Positions 8,439 to 16,964 of a stretch of DNA of 64,000 bases are shown here, one piece after another. The notes beneath the pieces are model-generated. The model was not told the DNA's origin and ran no database searches. It worked only from the letters and a program-made list of their open reading frames with translations. A program made the position numbers and the translations under genes. Every line of letters begins with the position of its first letter. Within the stretch, counting starts at the first letter, position 1. Origin of the DNA: Oscillospiraceae bacterium MB24-C1 (GTDB lineage: Bacteria > Bacillota > Clostridia > Oscillospirales > Ruminococcaceae); assembly GCA_030913685.1 (NCBI GenBank), contig CP133187.1, positions 248,001 to 312,000 on the forward strand. Reading direction: 5' to 3'.

Positions 8439-9815
8439 ATGGTATTTTCCAGTATTCTGTTTTTGTTTTATTTCATGCCGGTGGCCTTTACGATATATTA
8501 TCTTGCGCCTAAAAGGTGGAAAAACCTAACTTTGCTGATTTTGAGCTTGGTTTTCTATTCGTGGGGCGAAGTTCGCTATTTTCCCATCATGCTGGCGTCA
8601 ATTATTGTTGATTACACCGCTTCTAACCGAATTGAGCACTTTACAGACAAAAAAGGAATGCGTCGGTTCTGGCTGATGGTCTCGGTGGTTTTTAACCTTG
8701 GAATGCTCGGCTTTTTTAAATATGCCGGTTTTTTTGCCCGCAATATCAATGCCGTCACCGGGCTGGGGCTGCCGGTGCTGGAATTGACGCTGCCGCTTGG
8801 TATCAGCTTTTATACTTTCCAGACTATGTCCTATACCATTGACGTCTACCGGGGCGACGTTAAAGCTGAACGCAATATCATCAACTTTGGTGCTTTTGTC
8901 GTGCTGTTCCCGCAGCTTATTGCGGGCCCCATCGTGCGCTATACCGATATTCAGCGCGAGCTGCGCGAACGTACAATCGATCTGGGGCAGATTTCGCTTG
9001 GAGCGCAAACCTTTATAATGGGTTTGGCCAGCAAGGTGCTCATTGCCAACAACGTCGGCGCATTGTGGACCGAGGTGGAGGCGATGGGATTTTCAGGCAT
9101 CTCTACTCCGCTGGCGTGGTTAGCCATTTTAGCGTTTACATTACAGATCTATTTTGATTTTTCGGGTTATTCGCTTATGGCCATTGGTTTAGGACGGATG
9201 CTCGGCTTTGAATTCCCGCAAAACTTTAATTTTCCTTACATCTCAAAAAGTATGACCGAATTCTGGCGGCGCTGGCATATGACACTGGGGTCGTGGTTTC
9301 GACAGTATATGTACATTCCGATGGGCGGTAACCGCAAAGGTGCTATCAGAACGGTGTTTAATCTCTTTCTGGTCTGGGCCGCCACCGGTCTGTGGCATGG
9401 CGCTTCATGGAACTTTGTCCTTTGGGGACTTTACTTTTTCGTATTACTCATGCTCGAAAAGGCATTTTTACGCCCTGTGTTAGATAAGCATCCTGTTTTT
9501 GCTCGTGTTTATATGATTCCGTTAATTATGATTAGCTGGGCGATATTTGCAATAACCGACTTTGCACAGCTGGGGGTGTTTTTTGGCAGACTGTTTGCTT
9601 TTTCTGGTGGGCAGGATTGGCGTTACTTTTTGCGCAATTACGGCGTGACCTTTGTGCTGAGTATTCTGTTTTCAACCCCCGCGCTTAAAAAGCACTTTAG
9701 ACAGCTCGAGCAAAACCGGGCTGCTGCCGCGTTTATTTATGGCGCGCTTTTGATCACTTCGGTTGCCTATCTGGTGGATGCAACCTATAATCCGTTTTTA
9801 TATTTTAGATTTTAA
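8439..9815 (+). CDS. MBOAT-family membrane O-acyltransferase (AlgI/DltB/PatA-like)
   Basis: A 458-residue polytopic membrane protein. It carries the two MBOAT histidine regions: H280 in EFWRRWHMTLGSWFRQY with the following MYIPMGG, and the near-invariant H320 in GLWHGASWNF. IAGPIVRY and LQIYFDFSGYS are also typical of the AlgI branch. Such proteins move acyl groups across the membrane for acetylation of extracellular polysaccharides or teichoic acids. The frame is open from 8397, but GGAGGAG at 8429-8435 points to the ATG at 8439. The DHHW gene follows after 12 bases, matching AlgI-AlgJ/X partner arrangements. The acylated polymer is unknown. Confidence 0.92.
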   Translation: MVFSSILFLFYFMPVAFTIYYLAPKRWKNLTLLILSLVFYSWGEVRYFPIMLASIIVDYTASNRIEHFTDKKGMRRFWLMVSVVFNLGMLGFFKYAGFFARNINAVTGLGLPVLELTLPLGISFYTFQTMSYTIDVYRGDVKAERNIINFGAFVVLFPQLIAGPIVRYTDIQRELRERTIDLGQISLGAQTFIMGLASKVLIANNVGALWTEVEAMGFSGISTPLAWLAILAFTLQIYFDFSGYSLMAIGLGRMLGFEFPQNFNFPYISKSMTEFWRRWHMTLGSWFRQYMYIPMGGNRKGAIRTVFNLFLVWAATGLWHGASWNFVLWGLYFFVLLMLEKAFLRPVLDKHPVFARVYMIPLIMISWAIFAITDFAQLGVFFGRLFAFSGGQDWRYFLRNYGVTFVLSILFSTPALKKHFRQLEQNRAAAAFIYGALLITSVAYLVDATYNPFLYFRF

Positions 9816-9827
9816 GGGGGCGAAGTT

Positions 9828-10952
9828 GTGAAAGATTTAAAACGCTACCCTGTTATCATACTGTTGTTTGGTTTGATCGGCATTTTTTTCATTGCCAACC
9901 TCCTGGTACCTGCAAAAACGTTCTCTGAAATGGAAAACCGCTATCTAAACCAGTTGCCAAAGTTCTCGCTGAGTGCGATTATGGATAGCACCAGTAAGGG
10001 CTATGCACAAAAATTTGAACAGTATGCAAACGATCAGTTTGCACTGCGCGATCAGTGGATCTCGCTAAAATCGCGCTGTGAGGCACTGTTAGGTAAAACC
10101 GAGAATAACGGCATTGTTTACGGAAAAAAAGACTATCTCTTTGAAAAATACAGGACTTTCGACGCACAGCGGTTGGAAAAAAACCTTGGGTATCTGGAGG
10201 AATTTTCGGCGCTCAATCCGGATGTGAACAAATATATTATGATCGTACCGGGTTCTTATAATATATTAAGTGATCTGGTGCCTGTGGGACTTGGAAATAT
10301 CGACCAATTGCCGCTGATTGAAGAGGTTAATAGTAGGTTGGCTAAAAGCGGCTATACCGGCGTGGATGTTTCCGCCAATTTGCTGGCGCACGCGGATGAG
10401 GATATTTACTACCGCACCGACCACCACTGGACAACGCAAGGCGCATGGTACGGTTATGAGCGCTTTGCACATGCCATGGGGCTGGCCGCCATCATACCGC
10501 AACAGCCTTTGGCGCAAAGCGCTGAGGGTTTTTGGGGCACCTATTATAGCAAGGCCAAAAAGTATGATGCTATGGCGGATACAATCACATGGTACGATCT
10601 GCCGGTGAACGGCGTTACGATTGACGGCGAGGCGTTCGATTCGATGTATGACATGTCGGCGCTGGACACAAGGGATAAATATGCGTTGTTTTTGCACGCC
10701 AATAACGGTGTGACGGTGATTAAAAACGACAGTGCCCCCGAAGGTGCCGTTATGGTCATCAAAGATTCTTACGCCAACTGCTTTGTGCCTTTTCTGACTC
10801 AGAATTTCCACAAGGTGGTTGTTGTTGATTTGCGATCGTTGCCAAAGGGTGTCAACGAGCTGGTGAAGACCGAACAGATACGGAACGTACTAGTGCTATA
10901 CAGTTTTTCAAACCTATCCAGTGATGCCAATTTACCAAGAATACGCTATTGA
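9828..10952 (+). CDS. DHHW-family exported protein, probable O-acetylation partner of the MBOAT
   Basis: A 374-residue protein with an N-terminal membrane anchor (residues 8-27) and the bulk outside. The conserved region includes FALRDQW (71-77), DHHW at 198-201 in YYRTDHHWTTQGAW, and KDSYANCF (312-319). This resembles the SGNH-like AlgJ/AlgX/DHHW group, in which Asp-His and Ser form an acetyltransferase active site. It probably takes the acetyl group delivered by the MBOAT protein and places it on a cell-surface polymer. Translation starts at GTG 9828 after AAGGGGG. It ends just before a strong terminator, so MBOAT and DHHW form a two-gene transcript. Confidence 0.85.
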   Translation: MKDLKRYPVIILLFGLIGIFFIANLLVPAKTFSEMENRYLNQLPKFSLSAIMDSTSKGYAQKFEQYANDQFALRDQWISLKSRCEALLGKTENNGIVYGKKDYLFEKYRTFDAQRLEKNLGYLEEFSALNPDVNKYIMIVPGSYNILSDLVPVGLGNIDQLPLIEEVNSRLAKSGYTGVDVSANLLAHADEDIYYRTDHHWTTQGAWYGYERFAHAMGLAAIIPQQPLAQSAEGFWGTYYSKAKKYDAMADTITWYDLPVNGVTIDGEAFDSMYDMSALDTRDKYALFLHANNGVTVIKNDSAPEGAVMVIKDSYANCFVPFLTQNFHKVVVVDLRSLPKGVNELVKTEQIRNVLVLYSFSNLSSDANLPRIRY

Positions 10953-10959
10953 GTATATT

Positions 10960-10997
10960 AAAACAGACCTTCTCCAAAATAGGAGAGGGTCTGTTTT
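10960..10997. terminator. Bidirectional terminator between the DHHW and carboxypeptidase genes
   Basis: A 16-bp stem (10960-10975 with 10982-10997, one G-T pair, six-base loop) has A-run and T-run flanks on both sides. It serves the two convergent genes. Confidence 0.9.
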
Positions 10998-11032
10998 GCA
11001 AATTGCTTATAATAAGCAGGTCATAAGTGGTT

Positions 11033-12013
11033 TTAATATGGGGTGTTTAGTGGCAGGCTCTTTTCGTATAGAAGATAGGCGTCTACTAAATGTGTTGGCT
11101 CAGAGCGGCCGTCTCCCACGGCGCCAATGGTGATGATGGCGCGGGTTACCCCCTCGTATTCGCCGACGCTGGCAAGGCAAAGCTGCGCTTCTTCAGTGTA
11201 GCCAGTTTTAGCGCCGATGATAGGTTCGGCCTCCCGTTGAAGCTGCTGAATTCGCGGCGTGAGGGTGGAGGTCAAACGCAACCCTTGCGGATGCTGCGCG
11301 GTTGTTGTGGTGGTATAGCTAAAGGTCGAAAATGCCTTGGTGAAGTTGTCATTTTTAAGCGCTGCCGTCAAAAGCAGCGAGAGGTCGTAAACCGTCGTAT
11401 AGTGATCAGGGTCGTGCAGACCAGTTACGTTGGTAAAATGGCTGTTAGTCATGCCAAGCGCATGCGCGCGGTCGTTCATCATGGTGATGCAATCCGCTTG
11501 CGAACCGGCAGCCACACGCGCCAACGCACGGGCAGCCTCGGCACCCGACGGCAGTAGTGTGGCGTAAAGCAGGTCGCGCGCTGTAACCGTTTCGCCCATT
11601 GTGAAACCGGCCATAGCAGCGTTTTGCTCATAAAGCCCGGCATAATCAGCATATTCCAATGTGACCGATGCGTCCAAGTCGTCGATCTGTTCGACGGCAA
11701 CCAACGCCGTCATCACCTTGGTCAGCGAAGCAGGATATGCTCTTTCATGCGCATTCTTGGCAAAGAGAATATGACCATCGGCAGGATCAAACAGAATAGC
11801 GTTGCTGCTTATTAACGGCAAACCGCCGTTTGTGCGGCCTGCGCCTACGGCCGGTGACACCGGCGCAGCGGCGGTCAGAGGTTCGGAATCAGGTGGCTTT
11901 ATCACGGTTGAACGCCAGAAGGCCGCGAGAGCGCAGGACACCAATACAAAATAGATAGCTAAAGTCAGAAATAATCGAAAGTTTTTCTTTTTGCCACGTC
12001 GTAGTTTTTTCAC
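11033..12013 (-). CDS. D-alanyl-D-alanine carboxypeptidase (DacA/DacF-like, class C PBP)
   Basis: A 326-residue exported serine peptidase. Residues ~12-32 form a membrane or signal segment, followed by a Pro/Ala-rich linker. The serine motif is S96-L-T-K99 and the third motif is K269-T-G in GAKTGYTEEA. The second motif, normally SGN, reads S156-G-A (LLPSGAEAARALA), so the usual Asn is Ala. It should trim the terminal D-Ala from peptidoglycan pentapeptides outside the membrane. It lacks the long C-terminal domain of PBP5 types and so is a short form. A promoter on the minus strand lies at 12046-12074. Confidence 0.88.
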   Translation of the reverse strand: MKKLRRGKKKNFRLFLTLAIYFVLVSCALAAFWRSTVIKPPDSEPLTAAAPVSPAVGAGRTNGGLPLISSNAILFDPADGHILFAKNAHERAYPASLTKVMTALVAVEQIDDLDASVTLEYADYAGLYEQNAAMAGFTMGETVTARDLLYATLLPSGAEAARALARVAAGSQADCITMMNDRAHALGMTNSHFTNVTGLHDPDHYTTVYDLSLLLTAALKNDNFTKAFSTFSYTTTTTAQHPQGLRLTSTLTPRIQQLQREAEPIIGAKTGYTEEAQLCLASVGEYEGVTRAIITIGAVGDGRSEPTHLVDAYLLYEKSLPLNTPY

Positions 12014-12313
12014 GATAATTCCTCGATTTTTTATAATTCGGTACCAGTATATCAGAAATCAAACACTAAAACAAATTTGAATACCACGAACGGTGTTAGT
12101 ACTGCCATCTGATTAAAATAGATGTTGCGACAGATTTCCCCGTCCTGTGTTTTCTTTATTTTAGGCGGATGACAGCCCACTCAACTTTTCGAAATCCGCT
12201 TTTTCTGTCTCTGTTTTTATGCCAAGCTTAGTGTTAAACATGGTTTGTATATTTCTTTTAACCTTGGGAAAACTTTCTTTCAACGGTTACGTAACACACA
12301 AGGAGGTGGTATT
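12014..12313. other. Intergenic region between the carboxypeptidase and DUF378 genes
   Basis: About 300 bases without a convincing gene. The minus-strand promoter of the carboxypeptidase gene lies at 12046-12074: TTGTTT, 17 bases, TATACT. The right end holds the AGGAGG (12301-12306) of the DUF378 gene. I see no riboswitch-like or repeated element. Confidence 0.5.
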
Positions 12314-12523
12314 GTGATTAACAAGCTGGCATTGCTGCTGGTAATCATCGGCGCGCTCAATTGGGGACTGATCGGGTTGTTTGAGCTGGATGCCGTCGCA
12401 TGGTTGTTTGGCACCCAGGGTGCATTGGGCAGTAGAATTGTCTATACGTTGGTCGCGGTTGCGGGCGTTTGGTGCATTTCGCTACTGTTTACAGAACCGC
12501 AAAACAAGAGAATTGGTCACTGA
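12314..12523 (+). CDS. DUF378 small membrane protein
   Basis: A 69-residue protein of two membrane helices (about 3-22 and 40-59) with the DUF378 signature LALLLVIIGALNWGLIGLFELDAVAWLFG. Its function is unknown. The family is widespread in Firmicutes and sometimes called YuzA-like. AGGAGG at 12301-12306 sits seven bases before the GTG at 12314, whereas an upstream in-frame start has no ribosome-binding site. It is a stand-alone gene with a terminator about 125 bases downstream. Confidence 0.88.
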   Translation: MINKLALLLVIIGALNWGLIGLFELDAVAWLFGTQGALGSRIVYTLVAVAGVWCISLLFTEPQNKRIGH

Positions 12524-12647
12524 TGGGAAATTACGTCATTCTTTTACGTAGTCACGATTATAGAAGAGAGTAAAAAACACTTTATTTTCTGGGACCGTTT
12601 ATCAATTATTTTTTAGCTAGGCGCAGTAATGGTGTCTTGCAGGCGAC

Positions 12648-12673
12648 AAAACGGGCATTCGTGCCCGTTTTTT
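12648..12673 (+). terminator. Terminator with TTCG tetraloop
   Basis: A perfect stem, AAACGGGCA with TGCCCGTTT around a TTCG loop, extended by T residues. It is suitable for the DUF378 transcript and, being flanked by an A run, possibly for the minus-strand patatin gene. Confidence 0.85.
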
Positions 12674-12741
12674 GCTGTCAAAGCCATCTTTGTTGATGTT
12701 AGAGAAATTTGCAGTGGCTTAGGTTGTGGGATATGTCCTCA

Positions 12742-13602
12742 TTATTCGGCGAGAGCGTGTATCAGATCGGTCAGCTCTCGGGTGGCGGTATAGCCCGCCT
12801 GAATGCAATCGGACATCAGCGAGAATGTGAACAGTCCAGCATCTTCTGGTAATTTTGGACGGATGAGTAGCCGCTCGCCCCGAACGGTACAGTCACGCAG
12901 CCTGCGGCTCATAGCTGAAAGGGAATGCGAGGCAATTTCAAAAATTCCTTCACCGTTGACGGGGGCGTAGTTCTCCGAGATATCGACGGCGATGATGTTG
13001 GGTGCGTCGCAGGCCAGCAACAGATTCACCGGCAGGTTGTCGGTCACGCCGCCATCCACCAAAACGCCGCTCATCGAGGTGGGCGGTGCAAAAATAACCG
13101 GTACACAGCAGCTGGCGTAGATGGCTTCATATAAGAGTACGTCATGCTCCCACCGGACGTTTGAAAGCGTGTGTATCGGTTTACGCTGAGAAAAGGCGAC
13201 GGTTTCACCGCTGCTTAAATCGACGCTGGCGATGCAAACAGGCAGCCGAACCTGTGACAGGGCGCACCCCTTTGTCAACTGCCGAAGCATCGAACGCAAC
13301 CGTTCCCCTTTGAGCAGGCCTGACAGGGTGATGGGGCGCCGCCGGGCCAGTTGGCCTACCGCACCGGCGATGCCCAACACATTAAAATCAATTAGCTTTT
13401 CACCGTTTTGTTCCAGTTCACGGCAAATTTTAATCAACTGATCCGGTGTGTAGCCATAAGCGTATAAACCGGCTACAATAGCGCCTGCGCTGCTGCCGGA
13501 TACGGCACATGGTGTTAGATCGGCTTCCTGAAGAGCGGCCAAAACCCCCACGTGTGCAGCGCCGCGGCATCCGCCGCCTGAGAGTGCAAGTGAAAACGAC
13601 AT
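12742..13602 (-). CDS. Patatin-like phospholipase family protein (RssA/YlbK type)
   Basis: A 286-residue serine hydrolase. The oxyanion-hole motif GGGCRG is at residues 9-14, the nucleophile is S38 in GSSAG, and the catalytic Asp is D183 in VDGGVTDN, forming the Ser-Asp dyad of patatins. There is no signal peptide, so it is probably cytosolic or membrane-peripheral and acts on phospholipids or lysolipids. It is encoded divergently from rmuC and its start lies 127 bases from that of rmuC. The substrate is unproven. Confidence 0.92.
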   Translation of the reverse strand: MSFSLALSGGGCRGAAHVGVLAALQEADLTPCAVSGSSAGAIVAGLYAYGYTPDQLIKICRELEQNGEKLIDFNVLGIAGAVGQLARRRPITLSGLLKGERLRSMLRQLTKGCALSQVRLPVCIASVDLSSGETVAFSQRKPIHTLSNVRWEHDVLLYEAIYASCCVPVIFAPPTSMSGVLVDGGVTDNLPVNLLLACDAPNIIAVDISENYAPVNGEGIFEIASHSLSAMSRRLRDCTVRGERLLIRPKLPEDAGLFTFSLMSDCIQAGYTATRELTDLIHALAE

Positions 13603-13651
13603 GACAATCCCCCAGTTTTACAAAATGACAGATGAAAAGCGCGGTAAAATA

Positions 13652-13660
13652 TGCTATACT
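13652..13660 (+). promoter_or_regulatory. Extended -10 promoter element upstream of rmuC
   Basis: TGC followed by TATACT at 13655-13660, about 70 bases before the rmuC ATG. No good -35 was seen, consistent with an extended -10 promoter. Confidence 0.45.
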
Positions 13661-13729
13661 TATCTTCTAAATTATCTTATGCCGGTTTTGCCGATCCTAC
13701 GCCACAGTGCGGGGGTGAAAGGAGCAGAT

Positions 13730-15091
13730 ATGGAGCAAATGCAACTTGTGCTGACCATCGTGGCTGCCGTTGCCTCGGTGGCCGCTTTTATCGGGGCAAT
13801 GTCCGCGGCGTCGCGGGCCAACAATTTGAGCCGCCAGCACCGTGAAGAAAACGAGGCGCTGCGACGCGAATTTGCCGAACAGATGCGCAGTATGCGTCAG
13901 GAGATGACCCAGTCGTTACAGTCTACTATAGCAGCGCTTGGGCAGACACTATCAGAGTCGCAACGGCGTTCGGGCGACCTGCAGGATAAGCGCCTGGCGG
14001 AATTAAATGAACAGCTGACATTGCGAAACGACATGCTGCAAAAGACAGTACATGAGCAGCTTTTTCGCATTGAAGGCAGAATAGAAACCTTCACGAACCA
14101 GTCATCAAAACGCCTTGAGGAGGTGCGAGCCACTGTAGAGCAGCGTCTGGAAGTACTGCGCGCCGACAATACCAAGCAGCTAGATCAAATGCGCCAGACA
14201 GTGGACGAAAAGCTGCAAAAGACACTCAACGAGCGTTTGGCACAGTCCTTTGCACAGGTGTCTGAGCGGCTTGAGCAGGTTTATAAAGGATTGGGTGAGA
14301 TGCAGACGCTCGCCAACGGCGTGGGCGACCTAAAAAAAGTACTTTCTAATGTTAAGACCCGCGGCATTTTGGGCGAAATTCAGCTTGGCGCAATTTTGGA
14401 GCAGATTTTATCCCCTGAGCAGTACGAAGCCAACGTATCCACTAAAAAGGGTAGCAACACCGTTGTGGAATACGCGGTCAAGCTACCGGGCGACGGTGAG
14501 AACGGCGTTTGGTTGCCGATAGATGCAAAGTTCCCGGGCGACGTTTACGCGGCGCTGATGGACGCTTACGAAAGTGCTGTCCCAGACCGCATTGCCGCTG
14601 CGGGTAAGGAGCTTGAGCAACGCATGAAGGGCTGCGCCAAGGATATTCGCGACAAGTATATCGACCCGCCCAACACCACCGATTTTGCCATCATGTTTTT
14701 GCCGTTTGAGGGGCTATATGCTGAAGTGGTACGGCGCGGTATGGTCGAGACGCTTTCGCGCGATTTCCGCGTGAACATTGCGGGGCCGACTACGATGGCG
14801 GCGCTGCTAAACAGCCTTCAAATGGGCTTTCAGACTTTGGCGATACAAAAGCGTTCCGGCGAGGTATGGCAGGTGCTGGGTGCTGTCAAGACAGAGTTTT
14901 CGAACTTTAACGATATCCTGCGTAAAGCACAGGATCGCCTGAGGCTGGCCAATGATGATCTCGATAAGCTGATCGGCACCCGCACCCGCGCGATTGAACG
15001 CAAGTTGCGCGGTGTACAGGCGGTGCCGCTTTCAGCGGGGGAGGAGCTTAAGCTGCTTACCGAGCGGGCAGAGGAGTTTGAGACAGTATGA
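13730..15091 (+). CDS. rmuC: DNA recombination protein RmuC homolog
   Basis: A 453-residue protein with a membrane anchor (residues ~5-25), a long coiled coil (~35-200, repeated REEFAEQMRSMRQEM-like heptads) and the RmuC nuclease-like domain (~205-430; ILGEIQLGAILEQIL, VWLPIDAKFPGD, FAIMFLPFEGLYAE). RmuC limits recombination at inverted repeats; the fold belongs to the PD-(D/E)xK group, and LPIDAKF carries the likely active-site Asp and Lys. The frame is open from 13601, but GAAAGGAG directly before the ATG at 13730 fixes the start. The stop overlaps the next start by four bases (ATGA). Confidence 0.93.
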   Translation: MEQMQLVLTIVAAVASVAAFIGAMSAASRANNLSRQHREENEALRREFAEQMRSMRQEMTQSLQSTIAALGQTLSESQRRSGDLQDKRLAELNEQLTLRNDMLQKTVHEQLFRIEGRIETFTNQSSKRLEEVRATVEQRLEVLRADNTKQLDQMRQTVDEKLQKTLNERLAQSFAQVSERLEQVYKGLGEMQTLANGVGDLKKVLSNVKTRGILGEIQLGAILEQILSPEQYEANVSTKKGSNTVVEYAVKLPGDGENGVWLPIDAKFPGDVYAALMDAYESAVPDRIAAAGKELEQRMKGCAKDIRDKYIDPPNTTDFAIMFLPFEGLYAEVVRRGMVETLSRDFRVNIAGPTTMAALLNSLQMGFQTLAIQKRSGEVWQVLGAVKTEFSNFNDILRKAQDRLRLANDDLDKLIGTRTRAIERKLRGVQAVPLSAGEELKLLTERAEEFETV

Positions 15092-15654
15092 GAGACCCCA
15101 ATCAGATTAGAACTTACCATGGTATCAATATGGACCCTTTTAATCCCAAACCTTCAGATATTCGCATTGAGGATATTGCACACGCTTTGGCTATGCTGTG
15201 CCGTGCAAATGGTCATATCAGCCATTTTTATTCGGTGGCTCAGCACTGCCTCAACTGCGAGCAGGAGGCGCAAGCCCGCGGTCTGGATACTCGTGTACGA
15301 CTGTTTTGTCTGCTGCATGACGCCACCGAATGCTATGTCTCTGATCTGACAAGGCCGGTCAAGCGCCATTTCCCGCTGTATTATGAGGCGGAGGGGGCGC
15401 TGGCTGGGGTGATTTATGACACACTTTGCCAAGTACGACCCACACCGGAGGAGCACAAGCTAATTGGAGCTGTTGATGACTGCCTTTTATACCATGAATT
15501 TTTAGCGCTCTGCGGTGTCAGAATGTTTGATGACGAGCCCCGCCGCTTGGGCGCGCTGTGCTTTGACGAGTCGCGCATCGAAATGGTTCGGGAGCAGTAT
15601 ATCGACCGTTATCGTCAACTTTACAGTGCGCTGACGACAGAAAACGGGGGATGA
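15088..15654 (+). CDS. HD-domain metal-dependent phosphohydrolase (YfbR-like)
   Basis: A 188-residue HD-superfamily protein. Likely metal ligands are H53 (SVAQHC), H77-D78 (LLHDATE) and a distal Asp (GAVDDCLL). The start MRDPNQIRTYHG and the motif CLLHDATECYVSDLTRPVK match the YfbR/HD hydrolase group, which acts on 5'-deoxynucleotides or related phosphates. The exact substrate is not known. It is translationally coupled to rmuC (ATGA overlap) and followed within five bases by the YbaK gene. Confidence 0.88.
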   Translation: MRDPNQIRTYHGINMDPFNPKPSDIRIEDIAHALAMLCRANGHISHFYSVAQHCLNCEQEAQARGLDTRVRLFCLLHDATECYVSDLTRPVKRHFPLYYEAEGALAGVIYDTLCQVRPTPEEHKLIGAVDDCLLYHEFLALCGVRMFDDEPRRLGALCFDESRIEMVREQYIDRYRQLYSALTTENGG

Positions 15655-15658
15655 TTTT

Positions 15659-16141
15659 TTGGCACAGGCAAAAACAAACGCTCAGCGCATGCTGGAAAAA
15701 GAGAAGCTACCCTATATGGGGCATACCTATGACACGCAGGATGGTTTGCTCGACGGTGTTTCAGTCGCCGACAAAGTGGGCATGCCGGTGGAAATGGTTT
15801 TTAAAACGCTGGTTACCCGCGGCGCATCTAAGAATATTTTTGTATTTGTCGTGCCTGTGGCGCTGGAACTAAATCTTAAAGCGGCTGCCAAATCGGTGGG
15901 AGAAAAATCGGTCGAGATGGTGCATGTCAAGGAAATTACTTCGCTGACAGGCTATGTCAAGGGCGGTTGTTCGCCGATCGGTATGAAAAAACGGTATACC
16001 ACCGTTGTGGATATTTCGGCACAAACGCAAGAGACTATCGTTGTCAGCGCGGGGCGCATCGGCGATCAGATTGAGCTGGCCCCGGCACATCTTGAGCAAG
16101 TGACGGGCTGCCGCTTTGCGGATATCACCATAAAGACGTGA
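15659..16141 (+). CDS. ybaK: Cys-tRNA(Pro)/Cys-tRNA(Cys) deacylase YbaK
   Basis: A 160-residue trans-editing factor that hydrolyses mis-charged Cys-tRNA(Pro) in the cytosol. It has the YbaK/ProX fold with the catalytic-lysine segment MVFKTLV and the signature [16 protein letters not shown]. The ending [12 protein letters not shown] is also typical. The start is TTG 15659; a GGGGG ribosome-binding site lies at 15646-15650. It is third in the rmuC transcript. Length is normal for the family. Confidence 0.93.
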   Translation: MAQAKTNAQRMLEKEKLPYMGHTYDTQDGLLDGVSVADKVGMPVEMVFKTLVTRGASKNIFVFVVPVALELNLKAAAKSVGEKSVEMVHVKEITSLTGYVKGGCSPIGMKKRYTTVVDISAQTQETIVVSAGRIGDQIELAPAHLEQVTGCRFADITIKT

Positions 16142-16203
16142 TTACAACCTGTTTGATCCACTGGGCTTGGTCCCGGTTTAAAAAATATCTTGTGGAGGAC
16201 ATT

Positions 16204-16674
16204 ATGGTTACAATAACAATGGAAAACGGCGGACAGATCAAGCTGGAGCTTTCCCCTGAGCACGCCCCGATTACGGTTGCAAACTTTGAGAAGTTGGTTA
16301 AGGAAGGATTCTACGACGGCCTGATCTTTCACCGCGTTATCCGCGGCTTTATGATTCAGGGCGGTTGCCCCAATGGTACCGGCACAGGGGGACCTGGCCA
16401 TCAGATCAAGGGCGAGTTCGCCATGAATGGCGTTAAGAATCCGATTAAGCACACTAGGGGCGTTATTTCGATGGCGCGCAGCCAAAACCCCGATTCCGCT
16501 GGTTCGCAGTTCTTCATTATGCACGAGGATGCACCACATCTCGATGGGCAGTATGCCGCATTTGGCAAAGTGGTGGAGGGCATGGATGTTGTTGACGCAA
16601 TCGCCGGTGTCAAAGTCGATTTTTCTGATCGTCCCAAAACTGAACAGAAAATTAAAAGTATCACGATTGAATAA
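16204..16674 (+). CDS. Peptidyl-prolyl cis-trans isomerase, cyclophilin type
   Basis: A 156-residue single-domain cyclophilin. It shows [46 protein letters not shown], and the usual active-site Arg and Phe in these blocks. There is no signal sequence, so it is a cytosolic folding catalyst. The start is the ATG at 16204, directly after TGGAGGAC; the longer open frame lacks a better ribosome-binding site. It is 62 bases after ybaK and followed by a terminator. Confidence 0.96.
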   Translation: MVTITMENGGQIKLELSPEHAPITVANFEKLVKEGFYDGLIFHRVIRGFMIQGGCPNGTGTGGPGHQIKGEFAMNGVKNPIKHTRGVISMARSQNPDSAGSQFFIMHEDAPHLDGQYAAFGKVVEGMDVVDAIAGVKVDFSDRPKTEQKIKSITIE

Positions 16675-16693
16675 GAATCGTCCTGATTTTATG

Positions 16694-16729
16694 GCCGCCT
16701 TGGGAAGACCCTTGGCGGCTTCTGTTTTT
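16694..16729 (+). terminator. Terminator after the cyclophilin gene
   Basis: The stem GCCGCC (16694-16699) with GGCGGC (16714-16719) has an inner GGG/CCC pairing and an AAGA loop, followed by TTCTGTTTTTA. Confidence 0.75.
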
Positions 16730-16907
16730 ATTATAAGGGGACTGAATAGTAGCGCGTCATGGTTAAAAGGTTGGGCAGCAAAAATTATCAGGGATTCAGA
16801 TATTTTGACAGTGCAGTAAAACGGGATTATCACCAAAAGATGCCGGGAGAATCGCAATGTTTTTAACATAAAATAGGTATTGAATTATAAAGAGCTTTCT
16901 GATAAAA

Positions 16908-16938
16908 TTGACAACGGTATATATAGGTGTATATACAC
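16908..16938 (+). promoter_or_regulatory. Sigma-A promoter with overlapping palindrome upstream of the PTS EIIC gene
   Basis: A perfect TTGACA lies at 16908-16913 and TATATA at 16930-16935, 16 bases apart. The -10 sits inside a perfect 12-base palindrome, GTGTATATACAC (16927-16938), a plausible repressor operator. The upstream part of the gap back to 16730 shows nothing else. Confidence 0.65.
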
Positions 16939-16964
16939 ATCGTTGCCGACTGAGGAGAAAGTTT

